Source of the DNA: Lactobacillus laiwuensis
GTDB taxonomy: Bacteria; Bacillota; Bacilli; Lactobacillales; Lactobacillaceae
DNA: 64,000 bases
Reading direction: 5' to 3'
NCBI RefSeq assembly: GCF_019972835.1
Contig: NZ_BPPB01000004.1
Span: 124,001 to 188,000 of the forward strand
This document shows positions 1 to 8,632 of this stretch, piece after piece. The position numbers and the translations under genes are program-made. The notes under the pieces were generated by a model, which was not told the origin of the DNA, ran no database searches, and was given only the letters and a program-made list of their open reading frames with translations. Within the stretch, counting starts at the first letter, position 1. Each line of letters starts with the position of its first letter.

Positions 1-961
1 TACGATTATTAAAAGAAAATTCTTGACCAATGCTGACTTTTTGGGATATAGGTAAAGCAGGTAATTTATTAAAAAGATAAAAAAAACCTTGGTACTCAAT
101 TAAAGTGAAATTGGCTAAATTCTTATTAACGCGTTCATGCCACTTATGCCATATAAAATTCTGCCAAAATGCAGTTTTTTCTTCAATGGCCAAATCTGCT
201 AAAGCACTTATTTCCAAACGGTAAGCTATTCCTAAAAAAAATTCCGGTTGCTGCAACCGAGCAAAACTTTTATTTGCTATTGTAGTTAGCAAACTAACTT
301 CTTCGCTAAACCTAAGAGCATTTTGACCTACTTGCTTGTTTTCCTTTTTGAGCAAAGGAATTACATGGTGGCGCAGCTTATTTCGCAGAGTGTCATCTTC
401 GTAGTTAGTCTTGTCAATCACGTAAGATATTTGTCGTTTCTGGTCGTATAACAATAAGTCCTCTTTTTTCTTACTTAAAAGTGGCCTTAATAAAGTCATG
501 CCTTGAACTTTGCCAACTGCCCTTAAACTATTCATTTCGTTAGGATTTCCAGACCGTATAAACTTGAGCAAAATATTCTCAAGCAAATCATCCATATGAT
601 GTGCTGTTAATAAGTAATCGCCCTGATTTTGCTGCATTACGTTTACCAAAAAATTATAGCGGTACTTTCTGGCAGCAGCTTCTATCCCAGTAGCAGGATG
701 TAAATTTTGAGGCCAAATTTCATTAACTGACTGAATATTTTTATCCTTGCAGTATGCAGAAATTACTCTTTCTTCTTCCAAAGAATCAGACCTGAGTTTG
801 TGGTCTAAATGAGCTGCTATCAACTTAAATTGATATCGCTTCTTTATTTGATAAAGCAGATCAAGCAGGGCCAAAGAGTCTGGCCCTCCGCTAACCGCGA
901 CAACAAGCGTTTTACCGGTTAACGGCAAATGATTTTCTTTAAAAAAGTGATCAATTTGCAT
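1..961 (-). CDS. tilS: tRNA(Ile)-lysidine synthase TilS, 3' part cut by window edge
   Basis: The frame is open from the ATG at 961 to the left edge, giving 320 codons of a protein usually about 420-460 aa, so the C-terminus is missing. The N-terminus carries the PP-loop ATP-pyrophosphatase motif SGGPDS at residues 24-29. It is followed by AAHLDHKLR and LLTAHHMDD stretches typical of TilS. The family modifies C34 of the CAU-anticodon tRNA-Ile to lysidine, which is essential for AUA decoding. The start overlaps the 3' end of the upstream S1-domain gene by 11 bp, so the two are probably translationally coupled in one operon with divIC. The position next to the S1-domain gene and divIC is the usual one in lactobacilli. 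Confidence 0.93.
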   Translation of the reverse strand, partial: MQIDHFFKENHLPLTGKTLVVAVSGGPDSLALLDLLYQIKKRYQFKLIAAHLDHKLRSDSLEEERVISAYCKDKNIQSVNEIWPQNLHPATGIEAAARKYRYNFLVNVMQQNQGDYLLTAHHMDDLLENILLKFIRSGNPNEMNSLRAVGKVQGMTLLRPLLSKKKEDLLLYDQKRQISYVIDKTNYEDDTLRNKLRHHVIPLLKKENKQVGQNALRFSEEVSLLTTIANKSFARLQQPEFFLGIAYRLEISALADLAIEEKTAFWQNFIWHKWHERVNKNLANFTLIEYQGFFYLFNKLPALPISQKVSIGQEFSFNNR

Positions 962-1316
962 AACTAATCAAATCTTTTTCTAATTTTTTGATTTCTTTTT
1001 TAGCATCAGATACTGTTGTAGACAATACTCTGGTAAAATCAGCTTTTTTAGTGTCGGAAAAAGAATTAGTATGATCAATTAAATCGGGATCATTAACTCT
1101 CATTTTGGAGAGACCAATTTTACCTTTATAGTTATGAATAATTACTAGTCGTATGTGCTCACCAACATGATAATTATTTTTTTCACGTAACCAATTATTG
1201 CCAAAATCACTATGATGAACTAATCCCGTCTTATGATGAGAAAGCGTAACAAAAATGCCTAAGTCATTAATGTTATTAATAGTTCCTGTCACTCTCTGTC
1301 CAACTTGGTATTTCAT
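951..1316 (-). CDS. S1-domain RNA-binding protein (YabR-like)
   Basis: A 121-aa protein with one N-terminal S1 RNA-binding domain at about residues 1-72 (VGQRVTGTINNINDLGIFV, then TGLVHHSD and KIGLSKMR). A charged, probably helical tail follows. The ATG at 1316 overlaps the divIC stop codon (TAATG) and the 3' end overlaps tilS, so it sits in the middle of a tightly coupled operon. Small S1 proteins in this position are annotated as YabR or general-stress-protein-13-like. They bind RNA or ribosomes, but the precise role is not established. The exact function is therefore left open. Confidence 0.88.
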   Translation of the reverse strand: MKYQVGQRVTGTINNINDLGIFVTLSHHKTGLVHHSDFGNNWLREKNNYHVGEHIRLVIIHNYKGKIGLSKMRVNDPDLIDHTNSFSDTKKADFTRVLSTTVSDAKKEIKKLEKDLISYAN

Positions 1317-1690
1317 TAATTATTATTTTTTCCTTCAGGTAAATTGTAAATTGTTTCGTTTGGTTTAGAATACAAAAACTTGAACCGCACCAGTTTAGCC
1401 ACGTAATCAGGATCTTTTAAATCGTTTCTTTTTGATATTAAAATCTGCTTTTGATTGTTTATTTTTTTAAGAGCCTTCTTAGATGTTTGTACTTGACTAT
1501 TAATATGTTCCGTTTGGGCATGAGTAACTCCAATTTGCACGCCCAGAAAGGCAAAAATAGCCACAAAAACTGCAATAATCCGGTTTCGTCTAACACGATG
1601 TACTTCTTTTGCTCTTTTTTCCTGTTTACGTTTCAGACGAGCTACCTGCTCTTCCGGACTAAGTGAATTATATATACGTGGACCGTTCAT
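1316..1690 (-). CDS. divIC: Septum formation initiator DivIC/FtsB family
   Basis: A 124-aa bitopic membrane protein: a basic cytoplasmic N-terminus, one hydrophobic segment at about residues 38-57 (IIAVFVAIFAFLGVQIGV), then an extracytoplasmic coiled coil (INSQVQTSKKALKKINNQ) and a conserved DPDYVAKLVRFKFLYSKPNE tail. This layout is that of DivIC, the FtsB-like partner of FtsL and DivIB in the division complex. The ATG at 1690 is preceded by AGAGG at good spacing. A longer frame would begin with TTG at 1711, on the wrong side of that ribosome binding site, and is rejected. The gene lies between rqcP and the S1 gene, the usual Firmicutes order. Confidence 0.9.
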   Translation of the reverse strand: MNGPRIYNSLSPEEQVARLKRKQEKRAKEVHRVRRNRIIAVFVAIFAFLGVQIGVTHAQTEHINSQVQTSKKALKKINNQKQILISKRNDLKDPDYVAKLVRFKFLYSKPNETIYNLPEGKNNN

Positions 1691-1768
1691 AACTTTGACC
1701 TCTATTACCAAAAACGAATACTATTTTAATTATAACAAGACCACTTATAAATGTCATTAAAGATAAAA

Positions 1769-2011
1769 CTAATTTATCAATTCGTATAATTCACTTGCTT
1801 CGGCTTTTTTCGTAGTTTCTTTAATGGCACAGACTTTAGCTTTGACTTCTTTCGAGCCATAACCAACTTCAATAATATCTCCAATCTTAACATCGTAACT
1901 GGATTTTACGACGTGATCATTTACCTTGATTCGACCTTGATCTGCCATTTCTTTAGCTATTGGACGCCTTTTAACTAATCTTGAAACTTTTAAAAATTTA
2001 TCAATTCTCAT
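1769..2011 (-). CDS. rqcP: S4-domain ribosome quality control protein RqcP
   Basis: An 80-aa protein that is almost entirely an S4 RNA-binding domain (MRIDKFLKVSRLVKRRPIAK, then GRIKVNDHVVKSSYDVKIGD). In Bacillus the orthologue RqcP (YabO) works with RqcH on stalled 50S subunits during C-terminal alanine tailing. The start at 2011 is set by AAGGAG six bases upstream; a longer frame to 2041 has no ribosome binding site and would overlap mfd. It lies 10 bp downstream of mfd and upstream of divIC, in the conserved mfd-rqcP-divIC arrangement. An older label would be heat-shock protein 15-like (Hsp15/YabO). Confidence 0.88.
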   Translation of the reverse strand: MRIDKFLKVSRLVKRRPIAKEMADQGRIKVNDHVVKSSYDVKIGDIIEVGYGSKEVKAKVCAIKETTKKAEASELYELIN

Positions 2012-2021
2012 TTCTTTCTCC

Positions 2022-5000
2022 TTATTTTTGTATGATATCACTGACTGCTGACATAAATGTTACTAAATTAGCAAATAATTGCCGGTGATGGATGTTTTCA
2101 GGCAATTCTAACAATACAACTAGTCTTTTTGCTGGAGAAAAACTAATTTTAACCTTATATGTTACATGTTCAAGAGCTTTAAAAATATTCGGGCCCTGCA
2201 ATTCACTAGACGCTTCTTTAGCAAACTCAACTTTTACTTCATGATCATTAACTTTAGTTATGTTGCGTGCTTGAGCCAAATCTGCTTCAGCTTTTAGCTG
2301 TGAAACAGCTAGCAGATTTTCTACAGGCTCAGGATAATTACCAAAACGATCGATTAATTCATCTTGAATTTGTTCGATATCAGCAGTACCAGCCGTTTTG
2401 ATCTTTTTATAAAACTCTATTTTTTCCTCCTGGTCGCTAATATATTGATCAGGAATATATGCTTCAAGGCCCAAATTGATTTCAGCATTACTTTTTTTAA
2501 CTTTCTTTTTACTTTTACGGTTTTTAATTGCATCAGACAGCATTTGAGAATACAAATCATACCCAACACTATCAATAAAGCCATGTTGCTGTGCACCTAA
2601 CATATTGCCAGCTCCACGGATTGCTAAATCTCGCATAGCAATTTTGAAGCCAGAACCCAGTTCAGTAAAATCGCGAATAGCATCCAACCTTTTTTCACCG
2701 ACCTCAGTTAAAACTTTATTAGGCTGGTATAAAAAGTAAGCATATGCTAAACGAGCACTGCGTCCGATTCTGCCACGTAATTGATACAGCTGACTTAAAC
2801 CATAGTGATCTGCATTTTCAATTAACATAGTATTGACATTAGGCATATCAATGCCAGTTTCGATAATTGTTGTGGTAACTAAAATATCAAATTCTCTGTT
2901 TAAAAAGCGATACAAAATATCTTCCATTTGATTTTTGCTCATACGGCCGTGGACACTAACAATTCTAGCACTTGGCATGAGATTTTCTAATTCTGTTACC
3001 ACGTCATCGATGTCACCGATATGGTTATGCAGGTAAAAAACTTGACCACCGCGCGCAGTTTCCCTCATACAAGCTTCCTTAATTACGCTTGGTATTTGCT
3101 CCATCACGTAGGTTTGAATAGGATAACGATTAGATGGTGGGGTTTCCATGACTGACAAGTCTCTCACGCCAACCATTGACATGTGCAAAGTCCGTGGAAT
3201 TGGCGTTGCAGTCAAGGTTAAAACATCAATATTTGCTTTCAGTTCTTTTAGCCTTTCTTTATGCTTTACGCCAAATCTTTGTTCTTCATCAACAATGAGC
3301 AAGCCTAAATCTTTGAATTTTACATCTTTTGAAAGCAAACGGTGCGTACCTACCACTAAGTCAATCTTGCCTTCTTTCAAGCCTTCCGTTATCTTTTTAG
3401 CTTCAGCAGGGGTTTGAAAACGGGAAAGTACAGCATAATTAACGGGAAAATTTTTAAATCTGTCCTGAATCGTTTCATAATGCTGCTGCGCCAGAATTGT
3501 TGTAGGTACTAAAAAAGCCACTTGCTTGTTATCTTCTATTGCCTTAAATGCTGCTCTTAAAGCCACTTCAGTTTTACCAAAGCCTACATCTCCCACAAGC
3601 AAACGATCCATCGGCTTTTCCTGCTCCATATCGTGCTTAATTTCATTAATTGAGCGCAGCTGATCAGGCGTTTCAACATAAGGAAAAGCATCTTCAAACT
3701 GCCGCTGCAGGTCATCGTCTTTTGAAAAAGCAAATCCCTTTTCTGATTCTCTTTTTGCATACAAATCAATTAAGTCATCGGCTATGTCTTCAACTTTAGA
3801 TTGTACTCTGCTTTTTGTCTTGGCCCACTCACTACCGCCAAGTTTATTAACGTGTGGCTTCTTGCCCTCTGAAGCAACATACTTTTGCACCAGTTTCAGC
3901 TGATCTGCTGGAACAAATAGCTGATCACCATGTTGATAAGTAATGGTAATATAATCTCTTTTTACACCATTGTTTTCTAACGTTTTTATGCCCTCAAAGC
4001 GTCCAATTCCGTGATTAACATGAACAACATAATCTCCTGGCTTTAGTTCAGTGTAACTCCGCAGTCTTTGAGCATTCTCCATAGTTTTGATTCGTCGACT
4101 ATGGTGAGTTACCTTATTAAAAAGTTCTCGCTCAGTTAAATAAACCAGGTTATTATTAGGCAAACTAAAGCCACTGGCAAAACCGCCAACGCAAATTTGA
4201 GTTTGATTTTCCATTAAGTCGTTTGACTGTACAACAGGAACATCCATGCCAAATTCAGCCATTGTTTGACTAATTTGTTTGGCCCTTTTGTTGTTATCGG
4301 CTTGTAAAATAACTGTCTGCCTTTTTTTCTGATATGACTCTATTTCAGACTTGATCAAAGGCATTTGGCTGAAAAATTGCTGAGGTTCCCTAGTCTGCCA
4401 ATCAAATAACTGTCCTAGTTTTATACGGCCTATACTGCGCTGAAATAATGAAAAATAAATATGATTATGTTTGTCTTGTGACCAGTTTTTATGAAAGTCA
4501 CTGCGCAATTCCTGTCCCGGAATCATTGCTCCTGTTTTCAATTCATCGTCAATGAAACCTGCGTTTTGTTCATCGACAGACTTAACAGACTGCTCAATTA
4601 AAGGCCAGTCATCCAGCATTACTATTCCTGAATCTGACAAGTAATCTAATAGATTTTTAGGTTCAGCTATTAAAAAATCTGTCAAAAAAGCGTAATTTTG
4701 CGGTAAAGATCCGTTTTCCAATTCATCTAGGGATTCTGCAAAATGATTCTTAACATCTTTTTCAGGTGCGGGAGAATCTGCCATAGCCTTTTTTATCTTT
4801 TGCGCCGCTTGTTTGAAATCATTATTAGAAAAAACTCGATCTTGGGCGGCAGTTACAACAATTTCGTCAATTTGTTTTTGACTGCGTTGACTAGCTAAAT
4901 CAAATTCCTTAATGGTATCAATTTCGTCACCAAAAAATTCAATTCTAACGGGATTTTCTCTATCAAGAGGATATATATCCAAAATATCTCCCCGTAACGC

Positions 5001-5516
5001 AAATTCTCCTGGTTTAGCCACTAAGTTTTCACGGCGAAATCCTACCTGTACAAGCCAGCTAGTCAGTTCAGCCAGGTCATATTCATTTTCTGGAACGAAT
5101 TTGCGTCTTGCTGCCTCATATTTTTCTGGAGCAGACAACTTATATTGCAGTCCCTGTGGTGTGGCAACAACAATGCCCGGTTTTTGACTTAGTAAAAAAT
5201 TAAGTGCTTGAATGCGGCTGCTTAATTCGTCAGGTGAAGTAACAGCAGTTTGAGTTGCAATTGATGCGTCAACCGGAAAAATTTGTACACTCTCCTCAGG
5301 CATAATAGCATTTAATTCACTGTATATTTTTTGTGCTTTATTTTCGTTTTCCTCCAGCAAAATTAACGGTTTACTCAAAGTTTTTACTATTTGACATAAG
5401 AGCAAGTCAAAAGCACCGGCATTTGCTCCAGTGATTAAAGAATTTTTTGTTTTGCTAATATTGGCAATAAAACTTAGCAGATCATGATCTTTTTCAATAA
5501 TATTTGTTAAACGCAT
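2022..5516 (-). CDS. mfd: Transcription-repair coupling factor Mfd
   Basis: A 1164-aa full-length Mfd. In order: a UvrB-like N-terminal module; the RNA-polymerase-interacting domain around residue 500 (GDYVVHVNHGIGRFEG); a superfamily 2 translocase with Walker A GDVGFGKTE near 643 and DEEQ box VDEEQRFGVKHK near 745; helicase motif QLRGRIGRS; and a C-terminal TRCF domain. Mfd removes stalled RNA polymerase at lesions and recruits UvrA. The ATG at 5516 lies two bases after the pth stop and has no clear Shine-Dalgarno sequence, so translation probably depends on coupling to pth. No frame disruption was seen. Confidence 0.97.
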   Translation of the reverse strand: MRLTNIIEKDHDLLSFIANISKTKNSLITGANAGAFDLLLCQIVKTLSKPLILLEENENKAQKIYSELNAIMPEESVQIFPVDASIATQTAVTSPDELSSRIQALNFLLSQKPGIVVATPQGLQYKLSAPEKYEAARRKFVPENEYDLAELTSWLVQVGFRRENLVAKPGEFALRGDILDIYPLDRENPVRIEFFGDEIDTIKEFDLASQRSQKQIDEIVVTAAQDRVFSNNDFKQAAQKIKKAMADSPAPEKDVKNHFAESLDELENGSLPQNYAFLTDFLIAEPKNLLDYLSDSGIVMLDDWPLIEQSVKSVDEQNAGFIDDELKTGAMIPGQELRSDFHKNWSQDKHNHIYFSLFQRSIGRIKLGQLFDWQTREPQQFFSQMPLIKSEIESYQKKRQTVILQADNNKRAKQISQTMAEFGMDVPVVQSNDLMENQTQICVGGFASGFSLPNNNLVYLTERELFNKVTHHSRRIKTMENAQRLRSYTELKPGDYVVHVNHGIGRFEGIKTLENNGVKRDYITITYQHGDQLFVPADQLKLVQKYVASEGKKPHVNKLGGSEWAKTKSRVQSKVEDIADDLIDLYAKRESEKGFAFSKDDDLQRQFEDAFPYVETPDQLRSINEIKHDMEQEKPMDRLLVGDVGFGKTEVALRAAFKAIEDNKQVAFLVPTTILAQQHYETIQDRFKNFPVNYAVLSRFQTPAEAKKITEGLKEGKIDLVVGTHRLLSKDVKFKDLGLLIVDEEQRFGVKHKERLKELKANIDVLTLTATPIPRTLHMSMVGVRDLSVMETPPSNRYPIQTYVMEQIPSVIKEACMRETARGGQVFYLHNHIGDIDDVVTELENLMPSARIVSVHGRMSKNQMEDILYRFLNREFDILVTTTIIETGIDMPNVNTMLIENADHYGLSQLYQLRGRIGRSARLAYAYFLYQPNKVLTEVGEKRLDAIRDFTELGSGFKIAMRDLAIRGAGNMLGAQQHGFIDSVGYDLYSQMLSDAIKNRKSKKKVKKSNAEINLGLEAYIPDQYISDQEEKIEFYKKIKTAGTADIEQIQDELIDRFGNYPEPVENLLAVSQLKAEADLAQARNITKVNDHEVKVEFAKEASSELQGPNIFKALEHVTYKVKISFSPAKRLVVLLELPENIHHRQLFANLVTFMSAVSDIIQK

Positions 5517-5518
5517 TT

Positions 5519-6085
5519 TTAATTATATTTGTTCATTAAGTACTGCGAGCTTTTTCCAGCAATAAAGTCAGTTATGACTTCACTAGCCGTCGAAAAAGCT
5601 TCATCCATCAACTTTTTTTGCTCAGTATTAAATTGTGATAAAACCCATGAAACGACGCTGGCTTCTGTAACATTATTTGGATGTCTAATACCAATTTTCA
5701 GCCTGTTAAAGTCATTAGTGCCCAGATCACGTATAATACTTTTAATACCATTATGACCCCCGGATTTGCCATTTGCACGGATGCGGATTTTCCCTAAAGG
5801 CATGTCCATATCGTCATGAATAATCAAAATATCCTGTGGATCTACTTTAAAAAAGTGGGCAAATTGCGCAACAGATCTTCCTGAATCATTCATAAAAGTT
5901 TGTGGTTCCAGCAAGATAACATCAGCGCCAGCGATCTTTTGCTTCGTATACTTTCCTTCGAACTTTTCTCTTTCAAGGCTTAAGTTATTTTCTTGTAAAT
6001 AATAATCTAAAGCAATAAAGCCAGTATTATGTTTTGTTCCATCATATTTTTTACCTGGATTGCCTAGTCCTGCTATAATTTTCAT
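5519..6085 (-). CDS. pth: Peptidyl-tRNA hydrolase
   Basis: A 188-aa protein of normal family length. The N-terminal signature GLGNPGKKYDGTKHNTGF includes the catalytic His at residue 19. The second conserved region IIHDDMDMPLGKIRIR and the GGHNGIKSI motif are present. Pth releases peptides from peptidyl-tRNAs that drop off the ribosome and is essential. AAGGGGA precedes the ATG. It is the first gene of a leftward block (pth-mfd-rqcP-divIC-S1-tilS) whose promoter lies in the 222-bp divergent gap shared with the CBS-domain gene; an extended -10 element (TGC-TATCAT, complement of 6115-6123) is a candidate. Confidence 0.97.
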   Translation of the reverse strand: MKIIAGLGNPGKKYDGTKHNTGFIALDYYLQENNLSLEREKFEGKYTKQKIAGADVILLEPQTFMNDSGRSVAQFAHFFKVDPQDILIIHDDMDMPLGKIRIRANGKSGGHNGIKSIIRDLGTNDFNRLKIGIRHPNNVTEASVVSWVLSQFNTEQKKLMDEAFSTASEVITDFIAGKSSQYLMNKYN

Positions 6086-6307
6086 CTAATTTCCCCTTAT
6101 TTTTTATCGTAATAATGATAGCACAATCAACAGACTTAATTTTTTCAAAGACTATTACACTTTGATTTCATTAACTAATTTAGCTTTTTAAAATGTACCG
6201 CAAGTGCTAAAATCTATCTGAATAGTTATTTTCCTTTCATATTTATTTAATCCCTGATTTGTTTATGATATAATTGTTGGGATTATTTTTACAACGGAGG
6301 CAGTTTC

Positions 6308-7015
6308 ATGCTTATCAAATCTTTAGTTAGAAAAAAAGATTATTTAACTACAGTTAACGAACACGCTACGCTTGAAGAAGCATTAAAAATTCTGGAGGAT
6401 TCTGGGTTTAGATGTGTACCGATTTTAGATGATACCGGCACTATTTTCCGCGGTAATATTTATAAAATGCACATTTACCGCCATAAATCTCAGGGAAAGG
6501 ACATGAGTCTACCAGTTACGTATTTATTAAAAAATGCTACTAAAACCATCAAGGTTAATTCACCGTTTTTTAAAGTTTTCTTCACAATCAAAGACTTACC
6601 TTATATTTCAGTCCTAGATGAAGAAAATAAATTTTATGGTATTTTAACCCACTCAAGACTGCTTGACATGTTATCAGATGCATGGAATGTGAAGACGGGA
6701 TCGTATGTACTTACAGTGTTAACTGATAATTCTCGTGGAAATTTGGCTAAAATGACCAAAATTATCAGTAAATTTTGTGCAATAGCAGGTGTAATGAGTC
6801 TTGATGCATCTACAGCCGGTGAAACGGACAATGCTGTGAGACGTATCTTGTTTACATTACCGGCAGGACTTACTGAAGACACTTTAAAAGAAATTGTTAG
6901 ACGTCTTGAACGTAAAAGTTATGTTGTTGCTGAAATTGAGGATCTTCAAGCTGGAATGACACTGATGAGCGATGAAAATCCAGGTGTTTATATCAATCAA
7001 GAAGATAACAATTAA
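6308..7015 (+). CDS. CBS-pair and ACT-like domain protein (possible nucleotide-sensing regulator)
   Basis: A 235-aa soluble protein. Residues about 1-130 hold two CBS motifs (TLEEALKILEDSGFRCVPIL and the KDLPYISVLDEENKFYGILT region). Residues about 135-215 look like an ACT-type fold (SYVLTVLTDNSRGNLAKMTK, then RRILFTLPAG). CBS-ACT proteins bind adenine nucleotides, and some Listeria and Bacillus relatives (CbpA, CbpB/DarB) bind c-di-AMP. Transfer of that ligand to this protein is inference. The gene is transcribed alone: GGAGG precedes the ATG, a TATAAT at 6269-6274 lies upstream, and a hairpin terminator follows directly. The same gene sits opposite pth in related lactobacilli. Confidence 0.8.
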   Translation: MLIKSLVRKKDYLTTVNEHATLEEALKILEDSGFRCVPILDDTGTIFRGNIYKMHIYRHKSQGKDMSLPVTYLLKNATKTIKVNSPFFKVFFTIKDLPYISVLDEENKFYGILTHSRLLDMLSDAWNVKTGSYVLTVLTDNSRGNLAKMTKIISKFCAIAGVMSLDASTAGETDNAVRRILFTLPAGLTEDTLKEIVRRLERKSYVVAEIEDLQAGMTLMSDENPGVYINQEDNN

Positions 7016-7028
7016 ATATCATCATTAT

Positions 7029-7057
7029 AAAAAGCACATCAGCTTGATGTGCTTTTT
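7029..7057. terminator. Bidirectional intrinsic terminator
   Basis: A perfect 13-bp inverted repeat (AAAAAGCACATCA / TGATGTGCTTTTT) with a 3-nt loop. It lies between the convergent CBS-domain gene and alr and ends in T runs on both strands. Confidence 0.9.
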
Positions 7058-7071
7058 GCTTGCCTCTTTTA

Positions 7072-8199
7072 TTAATTATAATAAATCCGCGGTAAACGAT
7101 CATCCAGTAAGCAAGCAACTTCATAATGAATGCTGTCAACATAGTCAGCAGCTTTTTTAATGCTGTTGGGCGCTTGCGGATCATTGGAAATTAAAATTAC
7201 TTTGCTTCCTACTGCCATTTCGCAAGGCAATTTAACCATTAACTGATCCATGCAAACGCGTCCAACAATAGGACAATACTCAGATCCCACCTTAATTTTA
7301 AAGCCCTGAAATTTACGAATAAAGCCATCCGCATATCCAACTGGTACGGTCCCGATAATCTCATCTTGATCAGCAATATAAGTTGAACCATAACCTACAC
7401 CCTGACCCTTATGAATGGTATGAACCTGAACTAATTCACTAACAAAAGACATTGCTGGTTTCAATTTAATTGCGGTTGTTAAATCCGGGCCTGCTGGATT
7501 TGATGACGGGTTTAAACCATAAATGCCAATGCCAAAACGGACTAAATCACTGTGAACCCTCTTATTAAAAACACTGGCTGCAGTGTTATCAACGTGAATC
7601 CATCTTGGCTTTAACTTCAATAATTTTTTAAAATGTGCGAAACGGTCAACTTGACTCAGAAAGTAGGAATCATCACTGCTATCAGCTGAAGCAAAATGGG
7701 TAAACATTCCTTCAACGTTAAAATTCGGATTATTTAGTAAAAAATCGTTTGCAGCAATAAATTCGTCATCTTCGCTAAAGCCAATGCGACCCATGCCAGA
7801 ATCCACCGCTAAGTGAATTTTTAATTGCAAGTGATTATGACTTAGTTCTGACTCAGAATCTTGTAACCATTTTAAATTAGGAATTGTCAAAGAAATACCA
7901 TTGACAGCTGCTAGCGAAGCATATTTTACGGGAGTCACTCCCAAAACCAGAATTGGCTGAATAATTCCAGCTCTCCGCAATTCTAACGCTTCGTCTAAAA
8001 TAGCAACGCAAAAACCACTAACACCGACTTTGACTGCTTCTTGAGCAATTCGTACTGCACCATGACCGTATGCATTTGCTTTAACTACAGCAAACAGCTT
8101 TTGATCAGGTCTTAAATGTTTAATTTCTTCTTTGATATTTTGTCTAATTGCAGCTAAATCAACATATACTGCTGCAGGTCTGTGAATTCCAGGAACCAT
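7072..8199 (-). CDS. alr: Alanine racemase
   Basis: A 375-aa PLP enzyme converting L-alanine to D-alanine for peptidoglycan. The PLP lysine is K40 in [12 protein letters not shown]. The second catalytic region [12 protein letters not shown] and the [11 protein letters not shown] motif are intact. The ATG at 8199 follows GGAG by seven bases; a frame extending to 8217 overlaps acpS and lacks a ribosome binding site. The gene starts one base after the acpS stop codon, and the ribosome binding site lies inside the end of acpS, so acpS-alr form a coupled pair. This pairing is common in Firmicutes. Confidence 0.97.
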   Translation of the reverse strand: MVPGIHRPAAVYVDLAAIRQNIKEEIKHLRPDQKLFAVVKANAYGHGAVRIAQEAVKVGVSGFCVAILDEALELRRAGIIQPILVLGVTPVKYASLAAVNGISLTIPNLKWLQDSESELSHNHLQLKIHLAVDSGMGRIGFSEDDEFIAANDFLLNNPNFNVEGMFTHFASADSSDDSYFLSQVDRFAHFKKLLKLKPRWIHVDNTAASVFNKRVHSDLVRFGIGIYGLNPSSNPAGPDLTTAIKLKPAMSFVSELVQVHTIHKGQGVGYGSTYIADQDEIIGTVPVGYADGFIRKFQGFKIKVGSEYCPIVGRVCMDQLMVKLPCEMAVGSKVILISNDPQAPNSIKKAADYVDSIHYEVACLLDDRLPRIYYN

Positions 8200-8200
8200 T

Positions 8201-8554
8201 TTATTTCTCCAAAACAATTAATGTAACTATTTCATGCCGATCATGAGTAATACTTGGGAAAATCTTGCCATCGAATTTAGCGGAAGTAGTAATTGGATGC
8301 CCCAATTCATCCCACAGCGTTTCTATATCTTGCAAGCCAATACCTTTGCCAAAACCTGTTCCGATAGCTTTGACAAAGGATTCCTTAATAGAAAAGCGAC
8401 CACCTAAATATTCCGCTTTACGTCTACCTGATAGTTTTTGATACTGCTCGAATTCTTTGGGAGTTAATACCTTACGAGCAAAATTATCCCCTTTGGCAAT
8501 AATTTTTTCTACACGTTCAACTTCAATGGCATCAATGCCGACTCCAACGATCAT
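8201..8554 (-). CDS. acpS: Holo-[acyl-carrier-protein] synthase
   Basis: A 117-aa AcpS that transfers 4'-phosphopantetheine from CoA to apo-ACP. The metal-binding residues D8 ([12 protein letters not shown]) and E58 ([15 protein letters not shown]) fall at the classical positions, and the length is typical. AGAGGAAA precedes the ATG. It is followed one base later by alr. The gene comes 78 bp after cshA with an intrinsic terminator in between, so acpS-alr expression must rely on read-through or on a promoter within that short gap. No convincing promoter was seen there. Confidence 0.96.
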   Translation of the reverse strand: MIVGVGIDAIEVERVEKIIAKGDNFARKVLTPKEFEQYQKLSGRRKAEYLGGRFSIKESFVKAIGTGFGKGIGLQDIETLWDELGHPITTSAKFDGKIFPSITHDRHEIVTLIVLEK

Positions 8555-8588
8555 TTTGTTTTCCTCTTAATATCAAAAATATAATACT

Positions 8589-8622
8589 AAAAAAGAGTTG
8601 TAAATTGCCACAACTCTTTTTT
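8589..8622 (-). terminator. Intrinsic terminator after cshA
   Basis: A hairpin with arms AAAAAAGAGTTGT / ACAACTCTTTTTT and an 8-nt loop lies just downstream of the cshA stop, with a T tract on the minus strand. Confidence 0.85.
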
Positions 8623-8632
8623 AGTAAAAATG

